Shown one piece after another: positions 47,201 to 57,200 of a stretch of DNA of 64,000 bases (position 1 is its first letter; each line of letters opens with the position of its first letter). Made by a program: the position numbers and the translations under genes. The stretch lies in the NCBI RefSeq assembly GCF_964340395.1, contig NC_135566.1, forward strand, positions 6,000,501 to 6,064,500, in the 5' to 3' direction. The DNA is from Glandiceps talaboti (taxonomy: Eukaryota; Hemichordata; Enteropneusta; Spengelidae). The notes beneath the pieces were generated by a model. The model saw only the letters and a list, made by a program, of their open reading frames with translations. It was not told the DNA's origin and did no database searches.

Positions 47201-47301
47201 CAACTCAACAGCCATCACCGTCAACAGTGCCAACTTCAAATCCAGAAACAAGTGACACATTGCAAAGACTTTACCCGTCATTAGAGGGTTTGGAAAATTA
47301 G
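33279..47301 (+). CDS. LEMD3: MAN1/LEMD3, inner nuclear membrane LEM-domain protein, 15 exons
   Basis: Exons: 33279-33688, 36418-36914, 37374-37414, 38304-38385, 39222-39307, 40004-40101, 41025-41167, 41775-41876, 43025-43127, 43588-43717, 44258-44294, 45018-45105, 45852-45957, 46144-46222, 47102-47301. All are GT-AG with matching phases; 2202 nt, 733 aa. The LEM domain is at about 19-52 ([26 protein letters not shown]), followed by an acidic/Ser linker. TM1 is about 269-293, then a lumenal loop, TM2 about 439-464, the MAN1 C-terminal winged-helix region about 487-566 ([16 protein letters not shown]...FAVWRWIQ), and an RRM/UHM-like domain about 607-690 ([40 protein letters not shown]). LEMD2 lacks the RRM, which makes this LEMD3. 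The family binds BAF and lamins and sequesters receptor-Smads to damp BMP/TGF-beta signalling. It is shorter than the human protein (911 aa), mainly in the nucleoplasmic linker. Confidence 0.94.
34570..35095 (+). pseudogene. Decayed non-LTR retrotransposon, reverse transcriptase C-terminal end
   Basis: Inside LEMD3 intron 1. Translation with stops and frameshifts gives landmarks of LINE ORF2 after the RT core: [39 protein letters not shown], then near the end [14 protein letters not shown] and EQFKQVV. The sequence ends near 35095 and about 125 bp later meets a CA/CATA microsatellite, possibly the old LINE tail. At least one in-frame stop follows the NPTLKS segment. The clade is not resolved (Jockey/CR1/RTE-like by motif). 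It is inactive. Confidence 0.72.
35219..35392. repeat. (CA)n/(CATA)n microsatellite, LEMD3 intron 1
   Basis: CA units to about 35274, mixed units, then about 22 CATA units to 35392. Frames on both strands are artefacts. Confidence 0.96.
35693..36102 (+). mobile_element. TIR element, family I, copy 1 (LEMD3 intron 1)
   Basis: About 410 bp with inverted ends: CTACAAGCTCAATAAACAAA near the left and TTCGTTTATTGAACTTGTTT near the right, each next to a GGGGAGGGG-type run. Internal block GTTGATAAGTTGATTAAAAT. A copy in the opposite orientation lies at 37800-38213, on the other side of exons 2 and 3. Confidence 0.7.
37800..38213 (-). mobile_element. TIR element, family I, copy 2 (LEMD3 intron 3)
   Basis: The inverted counterpart of 35693-36102: CACAAGCTCAGTAAACCAAC at the left, TTCATTTATTGAGCTTGTGT at the right, and internally ATTTTAATCAACTTATCAAC, the complement of the copy 1 core. 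No coding capacity. Confidence 0.7.
38439..38538. mobile_element. 100-bp palindromic MITE (LEMD3 intron 4)
   Basis: Ends AGTCTGTAAGGTACGCCATG and its near-complement CACGACATATCTTACAGTCT, with matching inner arms (GGGGCACCCTC / GAGGGTGAAAC, GGCC / GGCC). It is flanked by a 13-bp direct repeat with one mismatch, TCATTCTTCTAGT at 38429-38441 and TCATTCTGCTAGT at 38540-38552. Related TCTGTAAGATA... pieces occur near 22416 and 63649. Confidence 0.68.
38677..38870 (+). repeat. 86-bp tandem duplication (LEMD3 intron 4)
   Basis: Two nearly identical copies (GTCACACCAAAATGAAGTAA ... TAGATGATATTTCATC) and the start of a third, degraded copy. The near-identity suggests a recent duplication. Confidence 0.88.
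40590..40800 (+). repeat. Dispersed repeat H, copy 1 (LEMD3 intron 6)
   Basis: Shared with 43785-44110 and 61735-62085: TTTACCCACAGGT(T/G)ATT, AATACTGTGCAGGGT and TATATCTAACAAA in order. No coding capacity; class unknown. Confidence 0.66.
40815..41020 (+). mobile_element. tRNA-derived SINE (LEMD3 intron 6)
   Basis: Box A GTGGCTGAGTGGTTAG and box B GGTTTGAATCTGAC at tRNA spacing, resembling a class II tRNA (Ser/Leu) head, followed by a non-tRNA body. It ends close to the polypyrimidine tract of the exon 7 acceptor (41023-41024). Different from the SINE at 25283. Confidence 0.62.
41181..41397. mobile_element. MITE, family D (ACTGTAAACCTGG ends), copy 1 (LEMD3 intron 7)
   Basis: Diverged inverted ends TATACTGCAAACTTGG and GGTTTACCGTAT with an internal inverted pair around GCAAAAATAAGTAGTGA. 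The less diverged copy at 46556-46775 has ATACTGTAAACCTGG and CAGGTTTACAGTAT. Confidence 0.68.
41538..41774 (+). repeat. 61-bp tandem repeat ending at the exon 8 acceptor of LEMD3
   Basis: Units start TGAGTTAGC at 41541, 41602, 41663 and 41724, an exact 61-bp period. Each full unit contains AAATTGTGATTCTAG; the last, shortened unit ends in AAATTGTGATTTCAG, which is the genuine acceptor before exon 8. The array therefore contains acceptor-like decoys of the real splice site. Confidence 0.92.
41897..42218 (-). mobile_element. Composite repeat R1, copy 3 (LEMD3 intron 8)
   Basis: Palindromic module 41897-42048 (ATATTATTTCCCTATATTTG ... ATATAGGAAATAATAT), then the 160-bp module in antisense, with GACTCTTATTTCAAGCAC complementing the plus copies and AAGACAATAACTTGGCTT at the end. 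Inserted 20 bp after the exon 8 donor. Confidence 0.72.
42681..42993 (+). repeat. Dispersed repeat B, copy 2 (LEMD3 intron 8)
   Basis: Same landmarks and order as 28887-29190. It ends about 30 bp before the exon 9 acceptor. Confidence 0.65.
43785..44110 (+). repeat. Dispersed repeat H, copy 2 (LEMD3 intron 10)
   Basis: Longest LEMD3 copy: CCAATAATTAGACACTATAG, GGTTGAAATCATGATTGTAT, TTTACCCACAGGTGATTGAG and TATATCTAACAAA. Its left part matches 61735-62085. Confidence 0.66.
44583..44619. repeat. Short palindrome
   Basis: TAGTTACACTGCTGTTACAG and CACTGTAACAGTGTAGTTA form a stem with a 3-nt bulge, in LEMD3 intron 11. The repeat tail GTGTCGACC at about 44733 marks a fragment also found beside the minisatellite at 51072. 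Confidence 0.55.
46300..46360 (+). mobile_element. 5' fragment of a tRNA-type SINE (LEMD3 intron 14)
   Basis: GAGTCATGATGGTCGAATGGTTAGACTG matches in pieces the head of the SINE at 25283, but box B is missing, so the copy is truncated. Confidence 0.5.
46556..46775. mobile_element. MITE, family D, copy 2 (LEMD3 intron 14)
   Basis: ATACTGTAAACCTGG at the left end and CAGGTTTACAGTAT at the right form clean terminal inverted repeats. Internal GAAAATAAGTAGTAGCGAAA partly complements TTATTTTCGCTAATTTCGCT. About 220 bp, no coding capacity. Confidence 0.78.
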
Positions 47302-49841
47302 TAGCTTGGACCAAAAAAAAGGAGACATACCTATAGAAATTCTCCCAATGAAAGGAGAAAGCATTTTAATATTTCTGTTAAAAGTGGTGATATGGATGTG
47401 AAATGGGTATTTATTTTTGTTTTGTTTTATTAATAGAAGTACTTTACTGTGTTTTTCTATTTGAAGAAACAATGTGAAGGTATATAACCCAAGTTGTATG
47501 TGTAACACAATAAAAATGCAAATAACCAAAATATGTGTCAAAAGTTTGTTATAATGTCACTGGGTAAATACAAGTCATTATGTCATGTCCAGTCTGTGCA
47601 TATATTTGTCAATTCTGCATGTAGTGAAATATCACCATGCTCACAAGAAGTCACCAAAATATATACCCATTTCTCAAGCATATGACCACTTTAACTTGGG
47701 AGTCAGATTTATAATAAATTGCAGAAAACTGAAATCTACTTCACTAATACAACAGGAAATGGATGTTTCCATGTGTTAGACCAATACAATAGATTCATTT
47801 TCCCCTGATCATTTCAAAGATATGTAGATTTAAACAAAAACTTGAAGTGCCTATGAATTCTTGAAAAGATATTAGTCATATATACTAATATTATAATATT
47901 AAGGCGACGTACAAAGGATTGTTTTGAAGTGGCCCACAACAAGACACAGTGTGTTTATTGTTGTGTTTTAAACTTGCTGTAGTGTACCAGGGAACTCAAT
48001 AAAATTTGCTATCAAACTATTGGCAGTACAGGACGTCAAAATAAAAAAAATGGACGTATATAAACAAAAGAGATATCCAAGTGCTGGCCAAGTGGTAGCC
48101 AAGTAAATAATCTCTGTTGATTAAAATGATTTTAGTGTCTGATTGTGTTGACACTGTCTTGTGTTTTGATGTTTTGCTTTGGTACTATGTTTCATCACAG
48201 ACAAGGTTTCTTCCTTGTTTTTAGTTTCATTGAGTTCCCATGGTGACAAGAGCACTCTACTAGAGTTTATAAAGACACCACTATTAACACACTGTCTCGT
48301 GTTCTTGGAAACAAGACACTTCAAAACCAGGCCAATGTAAGATAGTGGAAAGAGTCAGGGCTAGGCTAGTGTGTCAGAGGTTTTCTAGTGTTCTTGTTAA
48401 GGGCAATAAGTAGGTAAAATCTAACCAAGTTCCAGAGGTATTTTACTACAGTTGCACTCAAAAAGTATGGTACAGTGTATAGTAATCTATATAAGTTTTG
48501 CCAGTTTTTCCCAACTTAGTTATAAGGTCAAAATACACAAGCTTTTCCGTTACAATGTTAACACAGTCCGTATCAGACTAGTACAATTCACAGCTATCAG
48601 AAGGAGCTGTAATGCATGACTCAATGAGAGTATAACTCAAGTGTTACTTATACAATGTACACGCACATATATGAATGTTGATACTACAAAAAATATTATT
48701 TTGCGATAGAATAATTTATTACAAAATTCTTTTACAATGTTAAATCTTTACAACTAAGATCATGTTTTGTCTAAAGTTCAGACAACATTGTGATAATTGA
48801 ATCAACCTTCAATTTTGTACCCTTTGAAAACACAGTCACTGCATAGTGGAATTGCCACTTGAAATATTTTGTATGAATTATAATTACATTTGGTTCAAAC
48901 AGAATGTTACAATGTCACACTCACAGATATGGTTTATTTGGCAGAGAAATTGTCTTGAATAACACCTCAGACAGTGGTGTGGTGGTGGTGTGTGATACTA
49001 CATGTTTTCGGTATTGAAAGTGTTACATCTGGTAACCATGATTCAATTTAGTAAAACAATACTGCAGTTGTACTTGCGCAATTACTACAAACTCATAAAT
49101 GGACACCCAGGCTCTCACTGAGCAGTGTTTTCAAAGGAAAAATAATCAACAGTTGATCCAATCACAATGATGTTGAACATACTGTACTGTACACAAAACA
49201 GAAATCTCAGTTTTATCAGTAATGGTAATTCTATCACAAGTATTGTTTTCACATGTGTTAATGAAAACAAGATCCTCACCTTCTGTAAGTTTGTGTGAGT
49301 GCATGCATATGTACATGTATGTATATCTGCCTGTTAACATTTTATACCTTCTGTACATATTTTAATTGATATCTTAATAATGCTTCTGCAATTTTTTTCT
49401 AATTATTTTGGTCTGAGTATTACCAGTCAGATTTAGATTGTTAGACCTGCTTAGTGTCATATTGTCATACAAAAAAAATCACAGTTTTGGCATTGGTAAT
49501 TATGAGTACTAATACCTATCACTTCCTTTATGATGTCATACCAGTCAGGCTTATTTCTACCTTTAGTATACTTGCATATATTGCTATCAACTTTTGTATG
49601 ATTGTGGGTGGTAAAATTACACCTCAGTAACATACTCAACTATGAAATCTTATAAAGAAGCCGTACTGCACTTACATGGGTTCCACTGTTTTGCAGATTT
49701 CCTGCAAGGGATTGTGGGAAAACCTTACAGGAAATGAAATCATTGTTGCCACAATGTCTGTCAGGACAAAGGAGACTTTTCCTTTCAGAGCAAAGAATCG
49801 TGCCTGTTATACCTGCTTGCTACTTTATTATTTATACCTCA
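47302..49841. other. LEMD3 3' UTR and downstream intergenic DNA
   Basis: A polyadenylation signal AATAAA lies at 47509-47514, 208 nt after the stop. The rest (to 49841) has only short shadow frames and no recognised gene. TGGTGTGGTGGTGGTGTGTG at about 48973 is a short GT-rich patch. Confidence 0.55.
47509..47514 (+). terminator. LEMD3 polyadenylation signal
   Basis: AATAAA in ACACAATAAAAATGCA, 208 nt downstream of the stop codon, with T/GT-rich sequence soon after (TATGTGTC, AGTTTGTT). Confidence 0.65.
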
Positions 49842-50332
49842 TGCAAGCCAAGTTGAACACCTTCAAACAAAAAGTGTCAAATTCATACCCTGGTCGTTCT
49901 ATATCATGACAACATGTGTCTATGTCATTAGTTGTGTGGTGCTCACAATAGGAGTCAAATCATTCCAAATCTTAATTGTTTTACCTGAGATTTCATACCA
50001 TATTCAAGCCAAGTTATTATCTTTGAACACAAAATATGGATTATATACCCTGGTTATTCCACATCACAACAATCTGTGTCTATGTCACTGGTTCTGTAGT
50101 GCTTGAAATATGAGTGAAAACGTTCCAAAACTTCCATTATGTTGCCCGATTTTCATACATATGCCCATGTAATTATGATATTACTATTCCCCAATATTAT
50201 ACTTCATTCAACCGGAAAAGATGTGACCAAAGGGTTTGTCACTACCTGTGTAGCAATTCGTAGTGACAAGGCCCCCTCAGGTCACTTGTATTTTCCATGC
50301 CTCAATGAAGGAAAATATTGGGTAATACTATC
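49842..50332 (+). mobile_element. Composite repeat R1, copy 4, with a tandemly duplicated 161-bp module
   Basis: CAAGCCAAGTT starts at 49844 and again at 50005 (161-bp period); each unit has CCTGGT(C/T)(G/A)TTC, ATCA(T/C)(G/A)ACAA and GTGTCTATGTCA. The palindromic module follows at 50179-50330 (ATTACTATTCCCCAATATTA ... AATATTGGGTAATACT). Confidence 0.72.
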
Positions 50333-51071
50333 AAATTATGCTTGCGGAGGTATAATGATAATATCCCTCAAACTTGTTCTTCATACAGTTGGAAAATTAA
50401 ATCCCACATTTTATTGACTACTTTGCATATTTGAGAATGATCACCAATACCAGAAGAATTGTAATTCAAAAATGTATTGCCAATATATACTGTATATCGT
50501 GTATCTTAATTTTATTTATGGAATACAAAAGAAATAGCCCTGCTAGCTGTAACTTTTTGCTTTGGTGCTACTGCCTATTGGCTCAAAATTCCATTGCCAA
50601 TACCAGTACATATACATGTTGTATATATGCTTTATTTTAGTTTGGAATATGAAAGTTAATGTTAGCCTGATTAGCTGTAGTTTCACAGTACTTTTTACAT
50701 ATATAACTTAATTTGCAACGTTGCTCATTGACAAGGAAAATGAACCAACTGTTTACGGTTTATGATTAACTGAATTACCTTGTCACTAATCGTTGCTGGT
50801 ACTGTGTACTAGCTTTGATGTCCTTATGTAAACAATCATGGTGGGGGAAGGGGAGTTGTTCAGATTCGAGGTCATTTTTGCCAAAAAAAGTATGAATTTG
50901 GGGGGATTTGTTGATAAGGATTGATCAGTAGATTGTTATATATATTCAGTAAGTACAATGACAATAAATAATTCTTGATACCTGCAATAGCATTCACCTC
51001 ACTCTAAAGAATTGAAAATTAACTTACTCCCATGTGTGCCTATAGTGATGCATGTATGGAGCAGAAGTCAT
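50333..51071. other. Intergenic before the minisatellite
   Basis: No gene recognised. The last 35 bp (GTGCCTATAGTGATGCATGT, GTCATGGTGTCGA) match a dispersed fragment at about 44690-44742. Confidence 0.5.
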
Positions 51072-52003
51072 GGTGTCGATTCATTCTAACAGGCCGTGTC
51101 AACCCATTCTCTCAGGCCATGTCGACCCATTCTAACAGGCCATGTCAACCCATTCTCACAGGCCATGTCAACCCATTCTCACAGGCCATGTCGACCCATT
51201 CTAACAGGCCATGTCGACCCATTCTCACAGGCCGTATCGACCCATTCTCACAGGCCATGTCAACCCATTCTCACAGGCCATGTCAACCCATTCTCACAGG
51301 CTATGTCGACCCATTCTCACAGGCCATGTCGATCCATTCTCACAGGCCATGTTGACCCATTCTCTCGGGCTGTGTCGACCCATTCTCACAGGCCATGTCG
51401 ACCCATTCTCACAGGCCATGTCGACCCATTCTCAGGCCATGTCGACCCATTCTCACAGGCCATGTCGACCCATTCTCACAAGCCATGTCAACCCATTCTC
51501 ACAGGCCATGTCGACCCATTCTCAGGCCATGTCGACCCATTCTCACAGGCCATGTCGACCCATTCTCACAGGCCATGTCGACCCATTCTCACAGGCCATG
51601 TCAACCCATTCTCACAGGCCATGTCGACCCATTCTCACAGGCCGTATCGACCCATTCTCACAGGCCATGTCGACCCATTCTCACAGGCCATGTCAACCCA
51701 TTCTCACAGGCTATGTCGACCCATTCTCACAGGCTATGTCGACCCATTCTCACAGTCCATGTCGATCCATTCTCACAGGCGATGTTGACCCATTCTCTCG
51801 GGCTGTGTCGACACATTCTCAGAGGCCATGTCGACCCATTCTCACAGGCCATGTCGACCCATTCTCAGGCCATGTCGACCCATTCTCACAGGCCATGTCG
51901 ATCCATTCTCACATGCCATGTCGACCCATTCTCACAGGCCATGTCAACCCATTCTCACAGGCCATGTCGACCCATTCTCACAGGCCATGTTGATCCATTC
52001 TCA
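51072..52003 (+). repeat. 23-bp minisatellite, about 40 units, with higher-order structure
   Basis: Consensus unit CATGTCGACCCATTCTCACAGGC, which contains the palindrome GTCGAC; some units are shortened by two bases (CTCAGGCC). Variant units recur in the same order: CGGGCTGTGTCGAC at 51366 and 51799 (433 bp apart), and GCCGTATCGAC at 51231 and 51641 (410 bp apart), showing duplication of a block of about 18-19 units. Since 23 is not a multiple of 3, all three + frames are open for long stretches. These Ser-His-Arg-Pro-Cys type frames are not genes. Confidence 0.95.
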
Positions 52004-53577
52004 TTGATGCAACACAAATGATACTCGACTCATCTCAGATGGTGCCATACCCTAAAGATGTCTATGGTTTAAAGATGAGTCATTGACTAAAAAGTTGAAT
52101 GACTATTATTTTTATGATGCATCAAGGTTGTATAATTCTATTTCAGGTAACAATAATGAATTATAGTCTGTTCACTGGGCTGTTGAGATACATTGGTAGC
52201 TGGAAATACCTCCTAGCTCTCATATCAACAGCTAACAAGTAGCAAGCTGGTTATAACACATTCAAAATGTTCACCCAATAGCAGCATGATTGGTTGCTGT
52301 GTGCAGTGCCTGGCCTACAACCATGACAACTAGTCAGACTATTAATAGTATGACTATTATTATTAAAGTGAGTCATTGTGTAAATGAACACACATTACTG
52401 AGATGATCACAGGATTAACATTAAACATTTAACATTATCAGTAGTGTGGTATGTGATAACTTACATGCAATTATGTAAATTTAACTTACAGGTATTTGAT
52501 AACGATTTTGGGGTGTGGCTACATCTTTAAACTCTCTTGTCAGTACAACGCAATGCAATGCAAGCTGTTGATATGAAGGCTAGGAGGTATCACCAGCTGA
52601 TGATTTATCTCGACAGCTCTATGAACAGGCTACGAGAATTGGAAAATAGGGAACAAAAGTGACGATTCTTGGTACAGCTACTGGGGCTATATATTATATA
52701 TATTGTTATACCATAGACTATGGAGAACCACTGTCTATGGTTATATCTAGTGATTAGAACATACTCCTGCCTAGGTTCTATTTTTTCCATAGGGGCAGTT
52801 TAGATAGGTAACTTTATTGATAGACTTGATGTATTTTGGTATGTTGCTTTTGAAGATTAAAGGATACTTTGGTTAGTATTTTATTTAATTCTAATAGATG
52901 GTTGATAACTCAATATCAGTCTGTCCATACCTATTTCTCTACTGGTACCGGTGCATGTGAATACCTGTATCGCACATCAAGTTAAATGTCCCACAATTCT
53001 CTTTGATTTGTATACTCAGATATTATAGATACAGTGAACCAATGAAAATTGGTAATCTGTGGCAATTCTGTGTTTTGGAAATGCCAACGAATGTTGTCAC
53101 AAAACCTCGTACACTGGTGAGATGTACCTGACTTCAAGAAGCTTATTATCCTCTATAACAGGTTGGATGATCGACCTGGGGAGAACAATTGTCAGGTTTA
53201 CCATATAACCCGCTAAGAAGACTAGGAGTTAATGTCTGAGCAAAATATCAGAAACAATTGTGAGATATTCAGCATTAAATTGTGTAGCAAAATTCAGTTC
53301 CATCAATAAATTAAAGGAATTTCTTCCATTTTTCTCAATATCATTACATCCTAAATGACACTTCTGCCAGTTCTGGCAAGTCTACATCATTTACTAATTA
53401 ACACGACGTTTTCATTTCGCATTATAAAATCCAGACCTTGTCAATTATTATCAGTCTCGTCGCCAGTATAACCATGTGTGGAAATCCGGAGAATATGCTG
53501 CCCTCAAGTGATGACTTGTGTAGGGGTACTCTTGACCAATCAGATTGTTGCTGATTATGTTCAGATTCAATTTATCG
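52004..53577. other. Intergenic with a possible isolated core promoter
   Basis: No recognised gene. TATAAAA at 53423-53429 lies 30 bp before an initiator-like TCAGTCT (53451-53457), and an ATG in good context (accATGT) follows at 53474. Confidence 0.45.
53423..53476 (+). promoter_or_regulatory. TATA-initiator pair with downstream ATG
   Basis: TATAAAA to the A of TCAGTCT is exactly 30 bp, canonical spacing for TATA-Inr core promoters. The ATG at 53474 opens a 26-codon frame starting MCGNPENMLPSSDD that stops at TGA; if genuine it would be a first exon, but no clear donor or second exon was found. Confidence 0.3.

Positions 53578-53632
<55 letters not shown>
53578..53632. repeat. (TTAC)n microsatellite
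   Basis: About 13 perfect units; on the minus strand it reads GTAAGTAAGT, a series of consensus splice donors. Confidence 0.96.
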
Positions 53633-53634
<2 letters not shown>

Positions 53635-54128
53635 GATAGTGACCATCTTTCGCCATACTAGTATCCTTGTTTACTGTTTGAACTGATGAGACAGGTTACA
53701 CATGATGTACAATACACATGATAGATAGACACATTATGAACACCCTTGATCCGTGCATGTAGACAATTAAAATTACCAAAGAACACAGCGAAGGAAAAAC
53801 AACGATATGTTGTTGAAAGGACCACATTTTAGTTTTTGTCCCAACACATATTTGATAATTCTATTCAGTACATTTAGTGGCTCTCAATAAAAAATAACAT
53901 TCCAAAGCAGTAAAGGACAGGTTGTACTATGAGTGGACGGGTTTGGGGATTTGTTGCGGTTTGTAGGCTGCAGTGATCAGTACCTTCGTTGCCGTTTCAT
54001 CGTCATGGGTTTGTTTCAAACTTGGCACAAATGTGAAATAGTCTTGGGACATATGACTTAATCGATAATACCGATGAACGGCAGCTATTACTGTCGCAAA
54101 TAACCACAATTTGTACAATTTCTCACAG

Positions 54129-54133
<5 letters not shown>
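53633..54133. other. Intergenic, nothing recognised
   Basis: No gene or repeat end identified. Confidence 0.45.
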
Positions 54134-54217
<84 letters not shown>

Positions 54218-54264
54218 CATACATACAAATGTATATGTGTGTTTGTTTGTGAGTGTGAGTGTGT

Positions 54265-54303
<39 letters not shown>
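54134..54303. repeat. (AT)n - (CATA)n - (GT)n microsatellite
   Basis: AT units to 54213, four CATA units, a short spacer, then GT units with GAGT interruptions to 54303. Confidence 0.96.
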
Positions 54304-54306
<3 letters not shown>

Positions 54307-57200
54307 ATGTCAAAGTTCCATAAAACATAAAATCCCAATGTACATTGCTCCCTGATCATATGAGTAACATCAGTTCTTGTCTTTTCAACTACAACCTATA
54401 GAAATTCATATCAGAACTAATTAATATGAAATAACTACCAAAATGAATATAAATAAAACATCACTACCAAATTTAGCCAAGTACATTTCTATGTACATCT
54501 GATAACGTTCATCTAATTTGTGCTAGAGCATTGCTGAATTGTCTTGAACCAAGAAGAAATGGAGATACCTGCTGCGCTTAGGTGTCAAGATTGGTAAACA
54601 CTATGGTTGTTGTGATTTCCACTTGAAGTGCCCCCCCCCCCCCCGCCGACCTTGCCACAAGAAGGATGGTGTTTTGTTATGAAGAGTTTACTTAAATATT
54701 TGTTGTCAAATAAGACAAGTGAATGAACTACCAAATGATCAATATCTGCATTGGATAAACATGACGAGTATATATGCATATAAGATGACACATAAAATAC
54801 AGATGTATAGATACGTGGAGATAACCTCGGACGTTGTTTTATCTCGTGAGACAATGAAGCCGCATGTCAACTTTGTGTATGTTATACATGGAAACCGACT
54901 CGAACAATGCAAAAAATAAACTACCTTCAACCTCAGATCACTAAAAGAATTAGTGGTCTGAGCTTCAACAGACGTGAAAAAAAACTATACAAGGTGACAT
55001 GAATTTTGAAGCTGCAAAATATCAACTGTAGGCATTCCGTTTCGAAAGAAAAGACAAAACATGACGTGTGTCGAAAATTAGTTACATGTAAAACTACGTG
55101 GTTGTAAGCAGCGATTTGATTGATATGGTTGTACCTAACCATATCCCTTACCCATTGCAAACCCAACCAATGTAGCAGCAGCAGTGGACCGACAGCGATG
55201 GGATGCCAAAATCACAAACTAATGCAAAGTTAGACAAAACAGTGAGTCAAAGTCAAATTTGACCCTCCCCTAATCCCATTTTCTAAAATATGGAACCCCC
55301 CCCCCAACCGATTAAAGCTCCCTCAGAAGAAAGAGTCAAACACTCGTAATTGGTGTAAACTACATAATTTTTAATACGTGTAGGGACTATAAAATCTCGA
55401 AGTACAGTTGCAAATTATCATAAACATCATTATCATTAATCAAGTAAACCACATATAAATTTTTGAACTTAAATAGCCGTTTTTGAAACAATCACATATA
55501 ACTTACAAGTCAAATGTGCTCATACATGTTATTAGACGGGGTACAGTTACTGTATAGTTACTGTTGCCTCCGAGTGTTTCCACTGGGAGATTTTAAGAAT
55601 AAACTCATAACAGTAGGATGTACCGCATGCAGTAATGGGTTCGTCCTGCAATGTTGAGGATTTGCTTCAGGTAAAATGTGTGTATGATATGCGCTGTGTG
55701 CGATTGTGTACATAGTAAACGTAATGTTAGTGATGTAAATAAACGCAGGCTGTGGAAATGCAAATCCATCAATGATCACGTGTGTTAGTAAAGAGTACAC
55801 TTGGTAAGTTTCTAAAGATATCCTCTTATATCCCCATGGTAACTTTCAGAAAGCAGGTGTGTTCAAAATCTCATTTTGTAAATATTTTACCCGTAAGCCC
55901 TTGCATAACTGGTTGTCAGTTTGTTTAATTATTAAACATATACTTATGTTTCAATATCAATGTCAGTGGTATCGCCTTGATATGATGATATTGAAATCCA
56001 AACATCGTTGTAAAACTAAATACCCTTTTACGGCACACACACCCCCCCCCCCCACCCCGGACACTCCCGATCAGTGCCAAATGCCAATTCATACTGTACA
56101 TCTCAGACCCTTCTTTCCGTGGTCTGAGTGCCACATCTTCGGCAAACTGATGTTATTAAATATTTGTGTAAAATGGGAATTTAAAGTTTCGACCCCACAG
56201 AGTAACATTCACCAGAAACAAGAGGGTGTCGGTATATGTAGGTCTAACTGTGGTAGAACTTTCTTCAAACGTGAGATTATGTAGGGACTGGACATTGGGG
56301 ACATACTTTTTTCAGAAGTCCAGTGCGTGAAAAAAATACTTAAAAAATAGTGATCCTCCCCAAACTCGTGTACGAAAATTGGTGACCCTCAAACCCCCCC
56401 CCCATTTATTTTGTGTCCAGTCCCTAATGAGAGATGTGCACAATTGACACTAAGCGACCTCAATTAATCATGTGTAGATATTCACAGTTTATGATACGTG
56501 CAACAACTTCACAGGCATCTGTGTTTGTATGTCGAAAGATCATGCCATGGATTACGGTTGGACTCTGAGTTGTCCCCTATCTGATCAGAAAGAATAACTG
56601 TGGTGTCGTAAATACTAAAACACACTGTAGAATATACTAGTGTATATAAAGTAAATGACCATCCTCCCACCCCAACCCCAAACGATTTCACTTGGGCGAT
56701 GGAAGGGGTTTGAAAAGTAAACAATTTAGCTGCATTTAAAACAACTGCATTATTACACATGTAAAACAAAATAAATAGAAGACTCAATCCCACATTTTAT
56801 GTAGCTAGCCGGCACGACTGAACTGATCACTTATAATATATACTGTCCTGTTTCCCAAATAAATAAAATAAAAGTTAATGGTATGGTTAATTTTTCCCAT
56901 TGATAAACTCACATCGTACTAATTTCAATATTTTACCGTTCTCCGTCGTTCGGTAAGGCGTCCTGATTGCATATATATGGGATGTCATTGTCTCTCAAAA
57001 TGGACATATAGTATTTGCATATCATTTTTCACACTTCAAGTCTGAAAAGGTAACATTTGAATGATGGTTGAGAGTTTAGAGTTCACATGATCCGTGATAT
57101 CAGCAAAAATGGATTACTGATATTGATGATATCGTTCATAGCAAAGATGGTAACATTGGTATACCCTATTCAGTTACTTGCAAGTTATATAACACGATTT
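54304..57200. other. Intergenic downstream of the sulfotransferase
   Basis: No gene recognised on either strand. It contains several homopolymer C tracts (54630-54643, 55297-55306, 56042-56051, 56395-56403). Open frames here are short and unsupported. No close minus-strand AATAAA for the sulfotransferase was seen. Confidence 0.5.

Noticed and set aside
51032-52021. Four overlapping 107-260 codon frames
   Set aside because: Products of the 23-bp minisatellite, open in all three frames with the same peptide words; no start context, no homology.
53927-54359. 133-codon minus-strand frame across AT/GT repeats
   Set aside because: Repeat-driven, no family signature.
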